Source: CAVPNY01 sp963706905 (GTDB lineage: Bacteria > Chloroflexota > Anaerolineae > Anaerolineales > UBA4823). From it: a stretch of 64,000 nucleotides of DNA. Location: positions 3,525 through 67,524 of the forward strand of contig CAVPNY010000025.1 in assembly GCA_963706905.1 (NCBI GenBank), given 5' to 3'. Of this stretch, positions 1 to 8,017 are shown one piece after another. Position 1 is the first letter of the stretch; each line of letters begins with the position of its first letter. The translations under genes and the position numbers were made by a program. A model generated the notes under the pieces. It saw nothing but the letters and a program-made list of their open reading frames with translations. It ran no database searches and was not told where the DNA came from.

Positions 1-1
1 T

Positions 2-334
2 GGGATCAACTTAATGGCATTCTGCAAGGAGTACAACGCCCGCACGTCGAACCGACCGGGCGAGATTCTCCCAGCAGAGATCAGCATTTTCACCGATGGC
101 TCTTTCACATTTATTCTGAAAACCCCTCCGGCGTCTGTCCTATTGAAAAAGGCCGCAGGTGTGGGTAAAGGTTCGGCTAATGCGCCGCGTGAAAAAGTTG
201 GGAAAGTGACTCGCAGCCAGGTACGCGAGATTGCTGAACTGAAGATGAAAGACCTTAACGCAGTGGATCTGGAAGGCGCAATGCGCCAGATTGAAGGCAC
301 TGCTCGTAACATGGGTCTGGAGATTGTGGACTAA
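2..334 (+). CDS. rplK: 50S ribosomal protein L11, C-terminal part (5' end outside window)
   Basis: Ribosomal protein L11 binds the GTPase-associated region of 23S rRNA. The reading frame is open from base 2 and its first residues read GINLMAFCKEYNA, the middle of L11, so the gene begins upstream and the internal ATG at 14 is not the start. The C-terminal rRNA-binding domain is complete, including the stretch PPASVLLKKAAG and the ending GTARNMGLEIVD. It lies 48 bp before rplA in the usual L11-L1-L10-L7/L12 order. I see nothing unusual apart from the truncation by the window edge. Confidence 0.97.
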   Translation, partial: GINLMAFCKEYNARTSNRPGEILPAEISIFTDGSFTFILKTPPASVLLKKAAGVGKGSANAPREKVGKVTRSQVREIAELKMKDLNAVDLEGAMRQIEGTARNMGLEIVD

Positions 335-382
335 TCATCTGTGGGAGGGCGCAAAGCCCGTTTGAACCACAAAGGAGAAAGC

Positions 383-1102
383 ATGGCGAAGCACGGTAAG
401 AAATATTTGGCTGCGGCCGCAAAGATCGAACAAGACCGTAATTATGAACCTGATGAAGCAATTGCTCTTGTCAAAGAGACTGCGATTGCAACCTTTGATT
501 CGACGGTCGAAATCCATATTCGCCTTGGGGTGGACCCCCGCCACGCCGACCAGCAGGTGCGCGACGTGGTCGTTTTACCGCATGGCCTGGGTAAGACTGT
601 CCGGGTGCTGGTGTTTGCTCAGGGAGAAGGGGCTGCCTTTGCTCGCGAGGCTGGGGCCGATATTGTCGCCGATGATGAAGAGACCCTGCAGAAGATCCAG
701 GGCGGCTGGACGGAATTTGATGTTGCCATAGCCACACCGGATATGATGGGTAAAGTTGGGCGGCTTGGTCGAATTCTTGGCCCACGTGGCCTGATGCCTA
801 ATCCCAAGGCTGGCACGGTCATTCCCGCTGAAGACATTCCGCGCGTCGTGGAGGAGTCGAAGGCTGGTCGGGTAGAATTTCGCGTTGATAAAACGTCTAA
901 TCTGCATGTGCCAATTGGTAAAGCTTCTTTTGAAAAGCAAAAACTATATGACAACATGGCAGCTTTAATGGATGCCATCCGTAAAGCCCGCCCGGCGGCA
1001 GCTAAAGGCACTTATGTTCGGCGGGTAACATTAACTACAACGATGGGACCTGGCATAAAAGTCGATCCAAACCAGGCTCAAGCGATGGAGATTCGCGAAT
1101 AA
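383..1102 (+). CDS. rplA: 50S ribosomal protein L1
   Basis: Ribosomal protein L1 forms the L1 stalk that helps release the E-site tRNA, and in many bacteria also represses its own operon. The product is 239 residues, the usual size. Family marks are the N-terminal MAKHGKKYLAAAAKIE, the central GRILGPRGLMPNPKAGTV and the end MGPGIKVDPNQAQAM. An in-frame ATG exists at 341, but I choose 383 because AAAGGAGA sits about 7 bases upstream and homologous L1 proteins begin there. It follows rplK by 48 bp and precedes the L10 leader, so it can be co-transcribed with rplK. Confidence 0.97.
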   Translation: MAKHGKKYLAAAAKIEQDRNYEPDEAIALVKETAIATFDSTVEIHIRLGVDPRHADQQVRDVVVLPHGLGKTVRVLVFAQGEGAAFAREAGADIVADDEETLQKIQGGWTEFDVAIATPDMMGKVGRLGRILGPRGLMPNPKAGTVIPAEDIPRVVEESKAGRVEFRVDKTSNLHVPIGKASFEKQKLYDNMAALMDAIRKARPAAAKGTYVRRVTLTTTMGPGIKVDPNQAQAMEIRE

Positions 1103-1135
1103 GAAGTTTGAAACCTATTCGCTAAGATCGAGTAC

Positions 1136-1283
1136 CACTTTGCCAAAGACAGCGGGTGCCCCGGCCTTATGCCGGCCGGCTTAATTACCTGCCCAGGTAA
1201 AGACAACTCCCTGAAATCAAATTTCCGTTTATGCGGAAATGGAGAGTCTTTGCCTGGCGCCTACACCAGGCAAAGATTTTTTT
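1136..1283 (+). promoter_or_regulatory. Ribosomal protein L10 leader (autoregulatory RNA)
   Basis: The 200-bp gap before rplJ holds a structured leader resembling the known L10 leader family, in which L10(L12)4 binds nascent mRNA. The binding core is visible as AAAGACAGCGGGTGCC (from 1144) facing TTAATTACCTGCCCAGG (1181-1197), with a GGCC-rich hairpin between them. Downstream, AAAGAC (1199-1204) and CTCC (1207-1210) can pair with GTCTTT (1246-1251) and GGAG (1241-1244). This encloses a perfect 7-bp hairpin (1221-1227 with 1234-1240). That pairing uses the left arm of the terminator at 1248-1275 and so acts as an antiterminator. The family match is by eye, without a covariance search. Confidence 0.8.
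1248..1283 (+). terminator. Intrinsic terminator in the L10 leader (attenuator)
   Basis: CTTTGCCTGG (1248-1257) pairs perfectly with CCAGGCAAAG (1266-1275) around an 8-base loop, followed by a run of seven T (1277-1283). It lies 22 bp before the rplJ start, so its function must be conditional: it stops transcription when the antiterminator just upstream is not formed, presumably when L10 is in excess. Confidence 0.85.
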
Positions 1284-1304
1284 CAGGAAGGAGGTGAATG
1301 GACA

Positions 1305-1844
1305 TTGGCCATATCGGAGAAGCGCAAGAAGGAAGTTGTTGGCGAGTATCAGGACTGGCTTGAAAAAAGTAAAGCTGTTATCCTGACCGAATACACTGGT
1401 CTTTCAATGAAAGACATGGATGCCCTCCGGACGAAGGTTCGTGAAGCGGGCGGCGAGTTCCACGTGTTGAAGAACACCCTGGCTCAGAAGGCATTTGAAG
1501 GTGCTGGTTTTCAGGCGCCATCAGACTTCTTTGAAGGCAGTACCGCAGCCGGATTTGCATTCCAGGACGCGCCCGCCCTGGCGAAAACCATGATGGATTT
1601 CGCTAAGACAGCCGAAATTCTCAAAGTCAAGGGCGGATATCTTCAAAATCGCCCGATGAGCGCCGCGCAGGTGAGCGCGTTGGCGAACTTGCCTCCGTTG
1701 CCAGTGATGCGCGCCCAATTATTGGGAACCATCCTGGCTCCGGCCAGCCAGCTTGCTCGAACCCTGGCTGAACCAGCGCGCCAGATCGCAGCTGTTTTGA
1801 AAGGCTATGCCGATCATGATGCGGCAAGCGAACCAGTTAGTTGA
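1305..1844 (+). CDS. rplJ: 50S ribosomal protein L10 (TTG start)
   Basis: Ribosomal protein L10 anchors L7/L12 dimers to the ribosome as the base of the GTPase stalk. The product is 179 residues and begins with TTG, read as MAISEKRKKEVVGEY. I choose this start because AGGAGGTG at 1288-1296 lies at good distance, homologues begin here, and the nearby ATG at 1298 is out of frame. Family features include the N-terminal SKAVILTEYTGLSMKDMDALR region and the ending RQIAAVLKGYADHD. It is controlled by the leader and attenuator immediately upstream, and rplL follows after 65 bp. Confidence 0.95.
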   Translation: MAISEKRKKEVVGEYQDWLEKSKAVILTEYTGLSMKDMDALRTKVREAGGEFHVLKNTLAQKAFEGAGFQAPSDFFEGSTAAGFAFQDAPALAKTMMDFAKTAEILKVKGGYLQNRPMSAAQVSALANLPPLPVMRAQLLGTILAPASQLARTLAEPARQIAAVLKGYADHDAASEPVS

Positions 1845-1909
1845 TTTGTTTTTTTAATCTTGAATCTCATTGAGAAAATGTTTAGAAACATTACAAGGAG
1901 TATGTTGAA

Positions 1910-2287
1910 ATGGCCGATTTGAATAAAGTGGTTGAGGAGCTGAGTGCTCTCTCAGTTTTAGAAGCTTCCGAGCTGGTCAAGCTGCTCGAGGAAAAATGGG
2001 GCGTATCAGCGGCTGCTCCGGTAGCGGTTGCTGCTGCTGCGCCTACTGCTGCAGCGGCTGAGCCGGTTGAGGAAAAGACCGAATTTGATGTGGTTATCAA
2101 GGATGCCGGTCCGAAGAAGATCGAAGTCATCAAGACCATTCGTCAACTGACCAGCCTGGGCTTAAAAGAAGCCAAGGATATGGCTGAAACTGCCGGCGGC
2201 AAGGTGTTGGAAGCGGTGAGTAAGGAAGTCGCTGCAGACGCCAAAGCCAAGCTGGAGGCTGCTGGCGCTTCTGTTGAAGTCGCCTAG
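1910..2287 (+). CDS. rplL: 50S ribosomal protein L7/L12
   Basis: L7/L12 is the mobile stalk protein that recruits translational GTPases; it is present in several copies per ribosome. The product is 125 residues with the three expected parts: an N-terminal dimerisation helix pair (MADLNKVVEELSALSVLEAS), an Ala/Pro-rich hinge near residues 38-55, and a C-terminal domain with the signature GLKEAKDMAE. AAGGAG lies 9 bases before the ATG. It is the last gene of the cluster, with a strong terminator 20 bp downstream. rpoB does not follow. Confidence 0.97.
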   Translation: MADLNKVVEELSALSVLEASELVKLLEEKWGVSAAAPVAVAAAAPTAAAAEPVEEKTEFDVVIKDAGPKKIEVIKTIRQLTSLGLKEAKDMAETAGGKVLEAVSKEVAADAKAKLEAAGASVEVA

Positions 2288-2306
2288 CTTCTTTTCGTGC
2301 TTTGTG

Positions 2307-2339
2307 AGGCCGCCTGATCGGGCGGCCTTTTTTCTTTTT
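2307..2339 (+). terminator. Terminator of the rplK-rplA-rplJ-rplL cluster
   Basis: AGGCCGCC (2307-2314) pairs with GGCGGCCT (2321-2328) around a 6-base loop, followed by six T, one C and five T. It is a textbook intrinsic terminator placed right after rplL. Confidence 0.93.
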
Positions 2340-2407
2340 CAAGGCTGTGGTATATTCTAAGAAATATCATTAATGTTAATTGAGCGAGATAATCCTCAGG
2401 AGGAAAA

Positions 2408-3085
2408 ATGAGCGCTCGAATCCTGGTTATCGAAGACGATGAAGCCATCTTGAAGTTCCTCCGTCGCGGCCTGGCCTATGAAGGCTACCAGGTAGATACC
2501 GCCGCTGATGGGCAATCTGGTCTGGGAATGGCTAGAGATAATCCGCCGGATCTGGTTGTGCTCGATCTCATGTTGCCCGGCATCGATGGTTTGGAGGTGT
2601 GTCGCAGATTGCGTGCGGGGGGGCCTGTGCCGATTTTGATCTTAACTGCGAAAGACACAGTCAACGATCGGGTGCTTGGGCTGGATATGGGCGCCGATGA
2701 TTATATGGTGAAACCATTCAACCTGGATGAGCTCCTGGCGCGCATCAGAGCCTTGTTGCGGAGAGCCCAACCCACTCGACCACAGGTTTTACGTTTCGCT
2801 GATCTTTCACTCGATACCGGCACTCGCCAGGCTTACCGCAGCGATCGAACGATTTCATTGACTGCCAAAGAGTATGAACTTTTGGAACTCTTCATGCGTC
2901 ATCCCCGCCAAGTGCTCACCCGGGATATGATCTTTGACCGGGTTTGGGGTTATGATTTTGGGGGTGAGAGCAATATTATCGAGGTATATATCCGCTACTT
3001 GCGTCAGAAGCTCGAAACTGATACCGAAACCCGTCTGATTCACACAGTGCGCGGTATGGGGTATGTACTCAGGGAGCCGACTTAG
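2408..3085 (+). CDS. OmpR/PhoB-family response regulator
   Basis: This 225-residue regulator has a receiver domain (about 1-118) and a winged-helix DNA-binding domain (about 127-222). Receiver residues are in place: acidic pair E9/D10/D11, phospho-acceptor D53 in VLDLMLPG, T80 and K102 (YMVKPFN). The C-terminal region has the family pattern LTAKEYELLELFMRHPRQVLTR and ends TVRGMGYVLREP. AGGAGG lies 5 bases before the ATG. A histidine kinase gene starts 10 bp after its stop, which marks a two-component pair, but that kinase is broken here. The signal is unknown. Confidence 0.95.
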   Translation: MSARILVIEDDEAILKFLRRGLAYEGYQVDTAADGQSGLGMARDNPPDLVVLDLMLPGIDGLEVCRRLRAGGPVPILILTAKDTVNDRVLGLDMGADDYMVKPFNLDELLARIRALLRRAQPTRPQVLRFADLSLDTGTRQAYRSDRTISLTAKEYELLELFMRHPRQVLTRDMIFDRVWGYDFGGESNIIEVYIRYLRQKLETDTETRLIHTVRGMGYVLREPT

Positions 3086-3094
3086 TCGCTTCTG

Positions 3095-4472
3095 ATGTCA
3101 TTACGAGCACGACTCACTCTCCTCTATACGACGCTTTTGGGGGGAATACTGCTGGTTTTTGGGACGCTGATTTATCTCTTTGTCAGGCTGGTGCTGATTG
3201 CCCAGGTAGACGAAGCGCTGATTTAAACTTTCAATGATATATTGAATAGCACCCAGATCGTCTCAATCCGAGATATGGACGTGCTCCAACTTCCGGCCCT
3301 CGATCTGACCGAGAATGTGTACGCCCAGGCCTGGGATCTCCATTCCCAGCTCAATTCAACTAACCTGAAGGGGTTCAACCAGCCCTTTGACCCCTCTGGT
3401 TTGCAATCCTCTGTTCCGGTCTTTCGGGATGTAACCAGAGGATTTCACCTGCGCGTCTTAAGCGTACCGCTCAACATTGGTGGCCGGCCGATAGGCATGC
3501 TCCAATTGGCTTCTAATCTAGCAGTTGTTGATGCAACATTGCGGGCGTTGGTGACTGTATTGCTGGTTGGATCCGTGATTGCCATCGCCCTGGCCGCGTT
3601 GATCGGCTGGCTCAGCACCAAGCGCGCTCTTGCTCCACTGGAGGCGGTTACGCAAACTGCTCTTCAAATCACACGTGCCGATGATCTCTCCCGGCGGATC
3701 TCGTATCAGGGGCCACCGGAAGATGAGGTGGGTCAATTGATTATAGCTTTCAACCAGACTTTAGCCCGACTTGAGAACTTGTTTCATACTCAACGCCGTT
3801 TTGTGGCTGATGTCGGGCACGAGTTGCGCACTCCGCTCACAGTGATTAAAGGAAATGTAGACTTGATGAGGCGGATGGGTTGTTCCGATGATGAATCCCT
3901 GGTTGGAATCGAAACTGAGGTAGATCGGTTGACACGTCTGGTGGGCGATCTGTTATTGCTGGCTCAGGCTGAGTTTGGTAAGCTGCCGTTGGATCAGCGT
4001 CCTGTTGAACTGGACAGCATCGTGCTGGAAAGCCTGCAGCAAATGCAGGTGCTCGCTCGCGACAAATTACAACTACGTCTGGGTGAATTTGATCAGGTGC
4101 TGGTATGTGGAGATCAGGATCGATTGAAACAGGTTCTTGTTAATTTAATTGGGAATGCAATTAAATATACGCCCAGCGGTGGGGAGGTTGTGGTTGGGTT
4201 GGGGAAAGTTGGTAAGCAGGCTAAGTTGACTGTGCATGATACTGGTGCGGGGATCCCAAAGGAAGATTTGCCGCATGTTTTTGAGCGATTTTACCGTGGC
4301 GAAAAATCAAGAACCCGCTCTCGAGATGGGAAAGGATTTGGTCTGGGTCTTTCGATTGCTTATTGGATCGTTCGTAATCATGGCGGTCGGATCGAGGTTG
4401 ACTCTGCAGAAAGATCATGGCACGACATTTATTGTATGGCTTCCTCTTGCCGAAGGCGATTGTCAGGGTTAA
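3095..4472 (+). pseudogene. Sensor histidine kinase with in-frame stop and C-terminal frameshift
   Basis: The partner kinase of the preceding regulator would be about 458 residues. It has an N-terminal membrane segment (LLGGILLVFGTLIYLFV), a second one near LVGSVIAIALAALIGWL, a HAMP linker, an H-box with VGHELRTPLTVIKG, an N-box with NLIGNAIKYTPSGG and a G-box with GFGLGLSIAYWIV. Two lesions break it. Codon 44 is TAA at 3224-3226, one change from CAA. One extra A in a GAAAG run near 4413 throws the end out of frame; removing it restores HGTTFIVWLPLAEG and a stop at 4472. An internal start could still yield a 418-residue product from about 3242. Either real decay or sequence error. Confidence 0.8.
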
Positions 4473-4516
4473 TTTCAATAATTCCCTCTATCATCTAACC
4501 GAGTAAGACGTAAATC

Positions 4517-4563
4517 AAAGCACGACCCTTCAACGCAATGCGCCGAAGGGTCGTGCTTTTCTA
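4517..4563. terminator. Strong terminator hairpin, possibly bidirectional
   Basis: AAAGCACGACCCTTC (4517-4531) pairs perfectly with GAAGGGTCGTGCTTT (4545-4559), a 15-bp stem ending in T/A runs on both sides. It lies between the plus-strand kinase and the convergent minus-strand membrane protein gene, so it can serve both. Confidence 0.9.
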
Positions 4564-4577
4564 ATTGAATTATGGAT

Positions 4578-5325
4578 TTAACGGTTGGGTGTGAAAGTAG
4601 AACGCCGGTTTGGGTTATCACTTGATTGGGCATCCATAGAGACTGGGTGGTAAGTTGGTTCAGGGCGGTTATATGCTTGCTCCACAGGGGGAGTAGGTCG
4701 GTAATTTGAGCGGGTTGCGGAAGTATTGCGGGAAGTCGCGGGGATTGATGTGGGTTGGACAACTGCTGTCCGTGGAGCTCGGGAGTATCCACTTTGGGGG
4801 ACTCTCTGATCAGCCTGGCTGAATAACCGGTCGCCAGCAACTGAGAAGGTGCCGATAATCAAGACCCGGATCAACCACACCAGGATTGCGACAAAAATGG
4901 GGACCACTTTGAGGAGAGTGTCTCCTTGCACAACAGCGTTGCCCAGGTCATCCTGGTTGAGCAAAGCGATCGATACGCCCCACCAGGTGAGCATTGAGTT
5001 CATCGTTGCAGCCAGGAGCCATGCGCCAAAGAGATACCAGGCTTCGGAAGGCTCCTTGTTGCCAGCTTCAGGTGTAAATAGTCGGGCAATACCGGCAAAG
5101 TCGATCCCACAGAAGGCGATTGCCAGGATCGTAGCCCATTTAAGACCAGCAAATTCGAGGTCGCCTAACAAATCGGTTAGAGCAAATGTGGTCGTGCTGA
5201 AGTTAAAATATCTCAAAGGCGATTAATGCAGCAATGATGATCAGGCCAAAGGCCAGACCGCGGCGCAGGTTGCCTCCTGCGAGTGAGAAATGGACTTTTT
5301 GATTGCGGTAATTGGTTTGATTCAT
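4578..5325 (-). pseudogene. Four-TM membrane protein with proline-rich tail, frameshifted (LexA-like promoter)
   Basis: I do not recognise this family. Read across one frameshift it is about 248 residues: an N-terminal MNQTNYRNQKVHFSLAGG, membrane segments near FGLIIIAALIAFEIF, WATILAIAFCGIDFAG, FGAWLLAATMNSMLTWW and PIFVAILVWLIRVLI, then a Pro/Ser/Arg-rich tail of about 80 residues. The start at 5325 has GGAGG 6 bases upstream. The frame breaks near 5208 in a TTTT run; removing one T joins AFEIF to NFSTTTFAL, so the two halves are one gene. It is divergent from the lytic transglycosylase, and both promoters carry a LexA-like box, suggesting damage-induced expression. The function is unknown. 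Low-complexity tails like this often face the cytoplasm. Confidence 0.6.
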
Positions 5326-5416
5326 GACAGCCTCCAGTGGCCAACTGAGTAACTTCTGCTCGGTTGAAGCGATCGAAAGATGATCGTCATTCAAACCGAA
5401 TGGTCATTTCAGTAAT

Positions 5417-5445
5417 AATATAGAACAAATGTTCGTATTTGTCAA
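5417..5445 (-). promoter_or_regulatory. Promoter with LexA-like box in the spacer (membrane protein side)
   Basis: On the minus strand, TTGACA (5445-5440) and TATATT (5422-5417) are separated by exactly 17 bp. The spacer contains GAACATTTGTTC (5434-5423), a perfect GAAC-N4-GTTC palindrome like the LexA box of Gram-positive bacteria. A repressor bound here would block the polymerase. It drives the minus-strand membrane protein gene. Confidence 0.75.
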
Positions 5446-5481
5446 GAGGCATTTTCCTTAGTGAATTGGAAGATGATAACC

Positions 5482-5510
5482 TTGACAATATAGAACATAT
5501 GTGCTATTTT
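5482..5510 (+). promoter_or_regulatory. Promoter with LexA-like box in the spacer (slt side)
   Basis: TTGACA (5482-5487) and TATTTT (5505-5510) are spaced 17 bp apart. The spacer ends in GAACATATGTGC (5493-5504), which differs from GAAC-N4-GTTC at one base and sits in an 18-base near-palindrome (ATAGAACATATGTGCTAT). The layout mirrors the divergent promoter 40 bp away, so one repressor probably controls both genes. Confidence 0.7.
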
Positions 5511-5560
5511 ATCACTCTTCTTCGTTTTCCAGCACGGGTTTTGATTGATCAGGAGGTACT

Positions 5561-6202
5561 ATGGGATCGCTTAGGAATTACGTCGTTCTGGGAGCTTTTA
5601 TCGGAAGCTTATTATTAGCGTCATTTGCGAATAAAGTTACTGCAAGTGTCGCCTTTCCTTCAATGGATGCAACCTCTAAAGTGATGTCAGAATCGGATGA
5701 CGAAACTCAGGTTCAGCCATCTACTGATATCCAGGAGAAACCCAAGAAGAAGAAAAAAGAGAAAAAGGCAATTGCAGATTATAAATGTAAATTGAGTTCG
5801 GATTACCCCGAAAGCATTGATCAATGGTGCAGCCAAATTACATATTATTCAGAACAAAAAAATCTTGATCCTGACCTGATTGCAGCCGTCATGTTACAAG
5901 AAAGTGGCGGTAATCCTACTGCTTACTCGACGAGTGGCGCAGTCGGATTGATGCAAGTGATGCCTAGAGATGGGATCGCCTCATCTTTCCAGTGCGTGAA
6001 TGGACCATGTTTCGCCAACCGTCCCTCTTCTCAGGAACTTCAAAATCCAGAGTTCAATGTCGAGTATGGAACGGGAATGCTTTCAGGCCTGGTGAGCAGG
6101 CATGGCAACGTCCGAGATGCCTTACGCGCCTATGGACCAATGGATGTTGGTTATTATTATGCGGATAAAGTGCTGGGCATCTACCAGGCCTATAGTAAGT
6201 AG
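5561..6202 (+). CDS. Secreted lytic transglycosylase (SLT domain)
   Basis: Lytic transglycosylases cleave the glycan strands of peptidoglycan. The 213-residue product has an N-terminal signal/anchor segment (about 7-23), a charged Lys-rich linker (about 60-70) and a SLT domain from about residue 80. The catalytic glutamate is E114 in MLQESGGNP, followed by the typical GAVGLMQVMP and a C-terminal LRAYGPMDVGYYYADKV. AGGAGG lies 6 bases before the ATG. The LexA-like promoter upstream suggests induction by DNA damage, possibly linking wall remodelling to division arrest. A diverged copy of its last 27 codons occurs at 15962-16042, beyond the integron. Confidence 0.9.
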   Translation: MGSLRNYVVLGAFIGSLLLASFANKVTASVAFPSMDATSKVMSESDDETQVQPSTDIQEKPKKKKKEKKAIADYKCKLSSDYPESIDQWCSQITYYSEQKNLDPDLIAAVMLQESGGNPTAYSTSGAVGLMQVMPRDGIASSFQCVNGPCFANRPSSQELQNPEFNVEYGTGMLSGLVSRHGNVRDALRAYGPMDVGYYYADKVLGIYQAYSK

Positions 6203-6393
6203 GCCATACTGAGTTATCAGGTCTCAGGAATGCGCCCAAAGGTGCACAACACCCCAATCCAATTCAACCTAGTGCTCCATCCAAAAGGTTTTGTTAGGCA
6301 GCACGATTTGATCAAGATCTGGAACAGCTCGACAAATTCCGTGTAAGGATTAAATATCCATACAAGAGCAGGGACAAGCCTGAACAAACAGCC

Positions 6394-7437
6394 TCACTCA
6401 TCCAGCGGGCTGCGCACGGCCTGAGGCCCGCGGTTGAGCACGTGGGTGTAAATCATTGTCGTGCTGAGGTCTTTGTGTCCGAGAAGCTCCTGAACCGTGC
6501 GGATATCGTAGCCGGCTTCGAGCAAATGGGTAGCGAAGCAGTGACGCAAGGTGTGCGGGCCGACCGGTTTGACCAGCCCGGCTTTTCGGGCGGCTGCACG
6601 GATGGCCTTCTGCAGGCCGCTCTCATCCACGTGGTGGCGCCTTTCAATTCCGCTGCGAGGATCGACCGAGCGCTTAGAAGCGGGAAACACCCACTGCCAT
6701 CCCCATTCATGGGCAGCATTTGGGTATTTACGCTCCAAAGCAAAGGGAAGGTACACATTCCCAAATCCATCTTGAAGATCGTCTTCGTAGATCAGCCTGA
6801 CATGGCGCAGGTGACGTTCCAGGTTCGCCGTTAAGCTTTCCGGTAATAACGTGAGGCGATCTTTCTCGCCCTTGCCATCTCGAACGACAATCTGGTGCAG
6901 CTCAAAATCCAGGTCTTTGATCCGCAGGCGGACACACTCCATCAAACGCAACCCACAACCGTATAAAATCTGGGCCATCAAGAGATGAATGCCAGTCATC
7001 TCTGCCAACAGCCGGCGGGTCTCTGCTTTGGATAAGACAACAGGCAAATGCTGGGGAGCTTTGGCGCGCGATGCCTGGATATTCCCATCTAATTCGATTT
7101 GTAAGACCTCTTTATAAAGAAAGAGAAGCGCTGAGAAGGCCTGGTTTTGAGTGGAAGCTGCTACCTTGCCATTTACTGCCAGATCAGTAAGGAAAGACTC
7201 TATTTCTGATTTCCCCATTTGAGCCGGGTGGCGCTTGTTATGGAAGAGAATGAAACGCCTGATCCAATTGACATAAGCATCTTCCGTGCGGATGGAATAA
7301 TGTTTTCGACGGAGGATCGACCGAGCGCTTAGAAGCGGGAAACACCCACTGCCATCCCCATTCATGGGCAGCATTTGGGTATTTACGCTCCAAAGCAAAG
7401 GGAAGATACACATTCCCAAAACCATCCTGAAGATCAT
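6394..7437 (-). CDS. intI: Integron integrase, second copy with complete catalytic domain
   Basis: This is a tyrosine recombinase of the IntI family. From RRKHYSIRTEDAYVNW on it matches the first copy, then continues through the IntI-specific patch (ALERKYPNAAHEWGWQW, RSGIERRHHVDES) to the catalytic set HTLRHCFATHLL, LLGHKDLSTTMIYTHVL. Arg, Lys (GKGEKD), His, Arg, His and Tyr are all present. Only about 17 native N-terminal residues are lost. They are replaced by up to 42 residues read out of frame from the first copy, with ATG codons available at 7437 and further in. Whether this version is translated is unclear. Several substitutions separate the copies (for example NGMHLLM against TGIHLLM). 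Confidence 0.85.
   Translation of the reverse strand: MIFRMVLGMCIFPLLWSVNTQMLPMNGDGSGCFPLLSARSILRRKHYSIRTEDAYVNWIRRFILFHNKRHPAQMGKSEIESFLTDLAVNGKVAASTQNQAFSALLFLYKEVLQIELDGNIQASRAKAPQHLPVVLSKAETRRLLAEMTGIHLLMAQILYGCGLRLMECVRLRIKDLDFELHQIVVRDGKGEKDRLTLLPESLTANLERHLRHVRLIYEDDLQDGFGNVYLPFALERKYPNAAHEWGWQWVFPASKRSVDPRSGIERRHHVDESGLQKAIRAAARKAGLVKPVGPHTLRHCFATHLLEAGYDIRTVQELLGHKDLSTTMIYTHVLNRGPQAVRSPLDE
6657..7311. repeat. 655-bp tandem repeat inside intI, unit 1
   Basis: This unit starts at GAGGATCGACC (6657) and ends at the junction near 7311. It matches 7312-7966 base for base at a constant offset of 655, with scattered substitutions. Because 655 is not a multiple of three, the duplication breaks the reading frame of the integrase. 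Confidence 0.92.
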
Positions 7438-8017
7438 CTTCGTAGATCAGCCTGACATGGCGCAGGTGACGTTCCAGGTTCGCCGTTAAGCTTTCCGGTA
7501 ATAACGTGAGGCGATCTTTCTCGCCCTTGCCATCTCGGACGACAATCTGGTGCAGCTCAAAATCCAGGTCTTTGATCCGCAGGCGGACACACTCCATCAA
7601 ACGCAACCCACAACCGTATAAAATTTGGGCCATCAAGAGATGCATGCCATTCATCTCTGCCAACAGCCGGCGGGTCTCTGCTTTGGATAAGACAACAGGC
7701 AGATGCTGGGGAGCTTTGGCGCGCGAGGCCTGGATTTTCCCATCTAATTCGATTTGTAAGACCTCTTTATAAAGAAAGAGAAGCGCTGAGAAGGCCTGGT
7801 TTTGAGTGGAAGCTGCCACCTTGCCATTTACTGCCAGATCGGTAAGGAAAAACTCGATTTCTAATTTCCCCATTTGAGCCGGGTGGCGCTTGTTATGGAA
7901 GAGAATGAAACGCCTGATCCAATTGACATAAGCATCTTCCGTGCGGTTGGAATAATGTTTTCGACGGATCACCTGGCGAACCTGGTCGAGGAGTTTTGGA
8001 GAGGTAAAATCTCGCAT
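7238..8017 (-). pseudogene. intI: Integron integrase, first (N-terminal) copy, cut by tandem duplication
   Basis: This frame holds the true N-terminus of the integrase: MRDFTSPKLLDQVRQVI, the SAM-like core-binding domain and the first catalytic arginine in YGCGLRLMECVRLRIKDLD, then the IntI-typical region up to FPASKRSVDP. At 7311 the sequence jumps back to an internal point of the gene and the frame changes, ending in unrelated codons, so the C-terminal His-Arg-His-Tyr part is missing. AAGGAA lies 11 bases before the ATG. Its 655-bp body is repeated in the next copy. Integrases of this class recombine attC with attI. By itself this fragment should be inactive. Confidence 0.85.
7312..7966. 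repeat. 655-bp tandem repeat inside intI, unit 2
   Basis: This is the second unit of the internal duplication. The outer flanks share GGATC (6659-6663 and 7966-7970), so the event may have used very short homology. The substitutions between units mean the duplication is not brand new, or that it joined two related integrase genes. Confidence 0.92.

Noticed and set aside
6293..6299. GTTAGGC downstream of the integrase 3' end, as a possible attC end
   Set aside because: No RYYYAAC partner or inverted arms are found nearby and the site is on the wrong side of intI; a chance match is likely.
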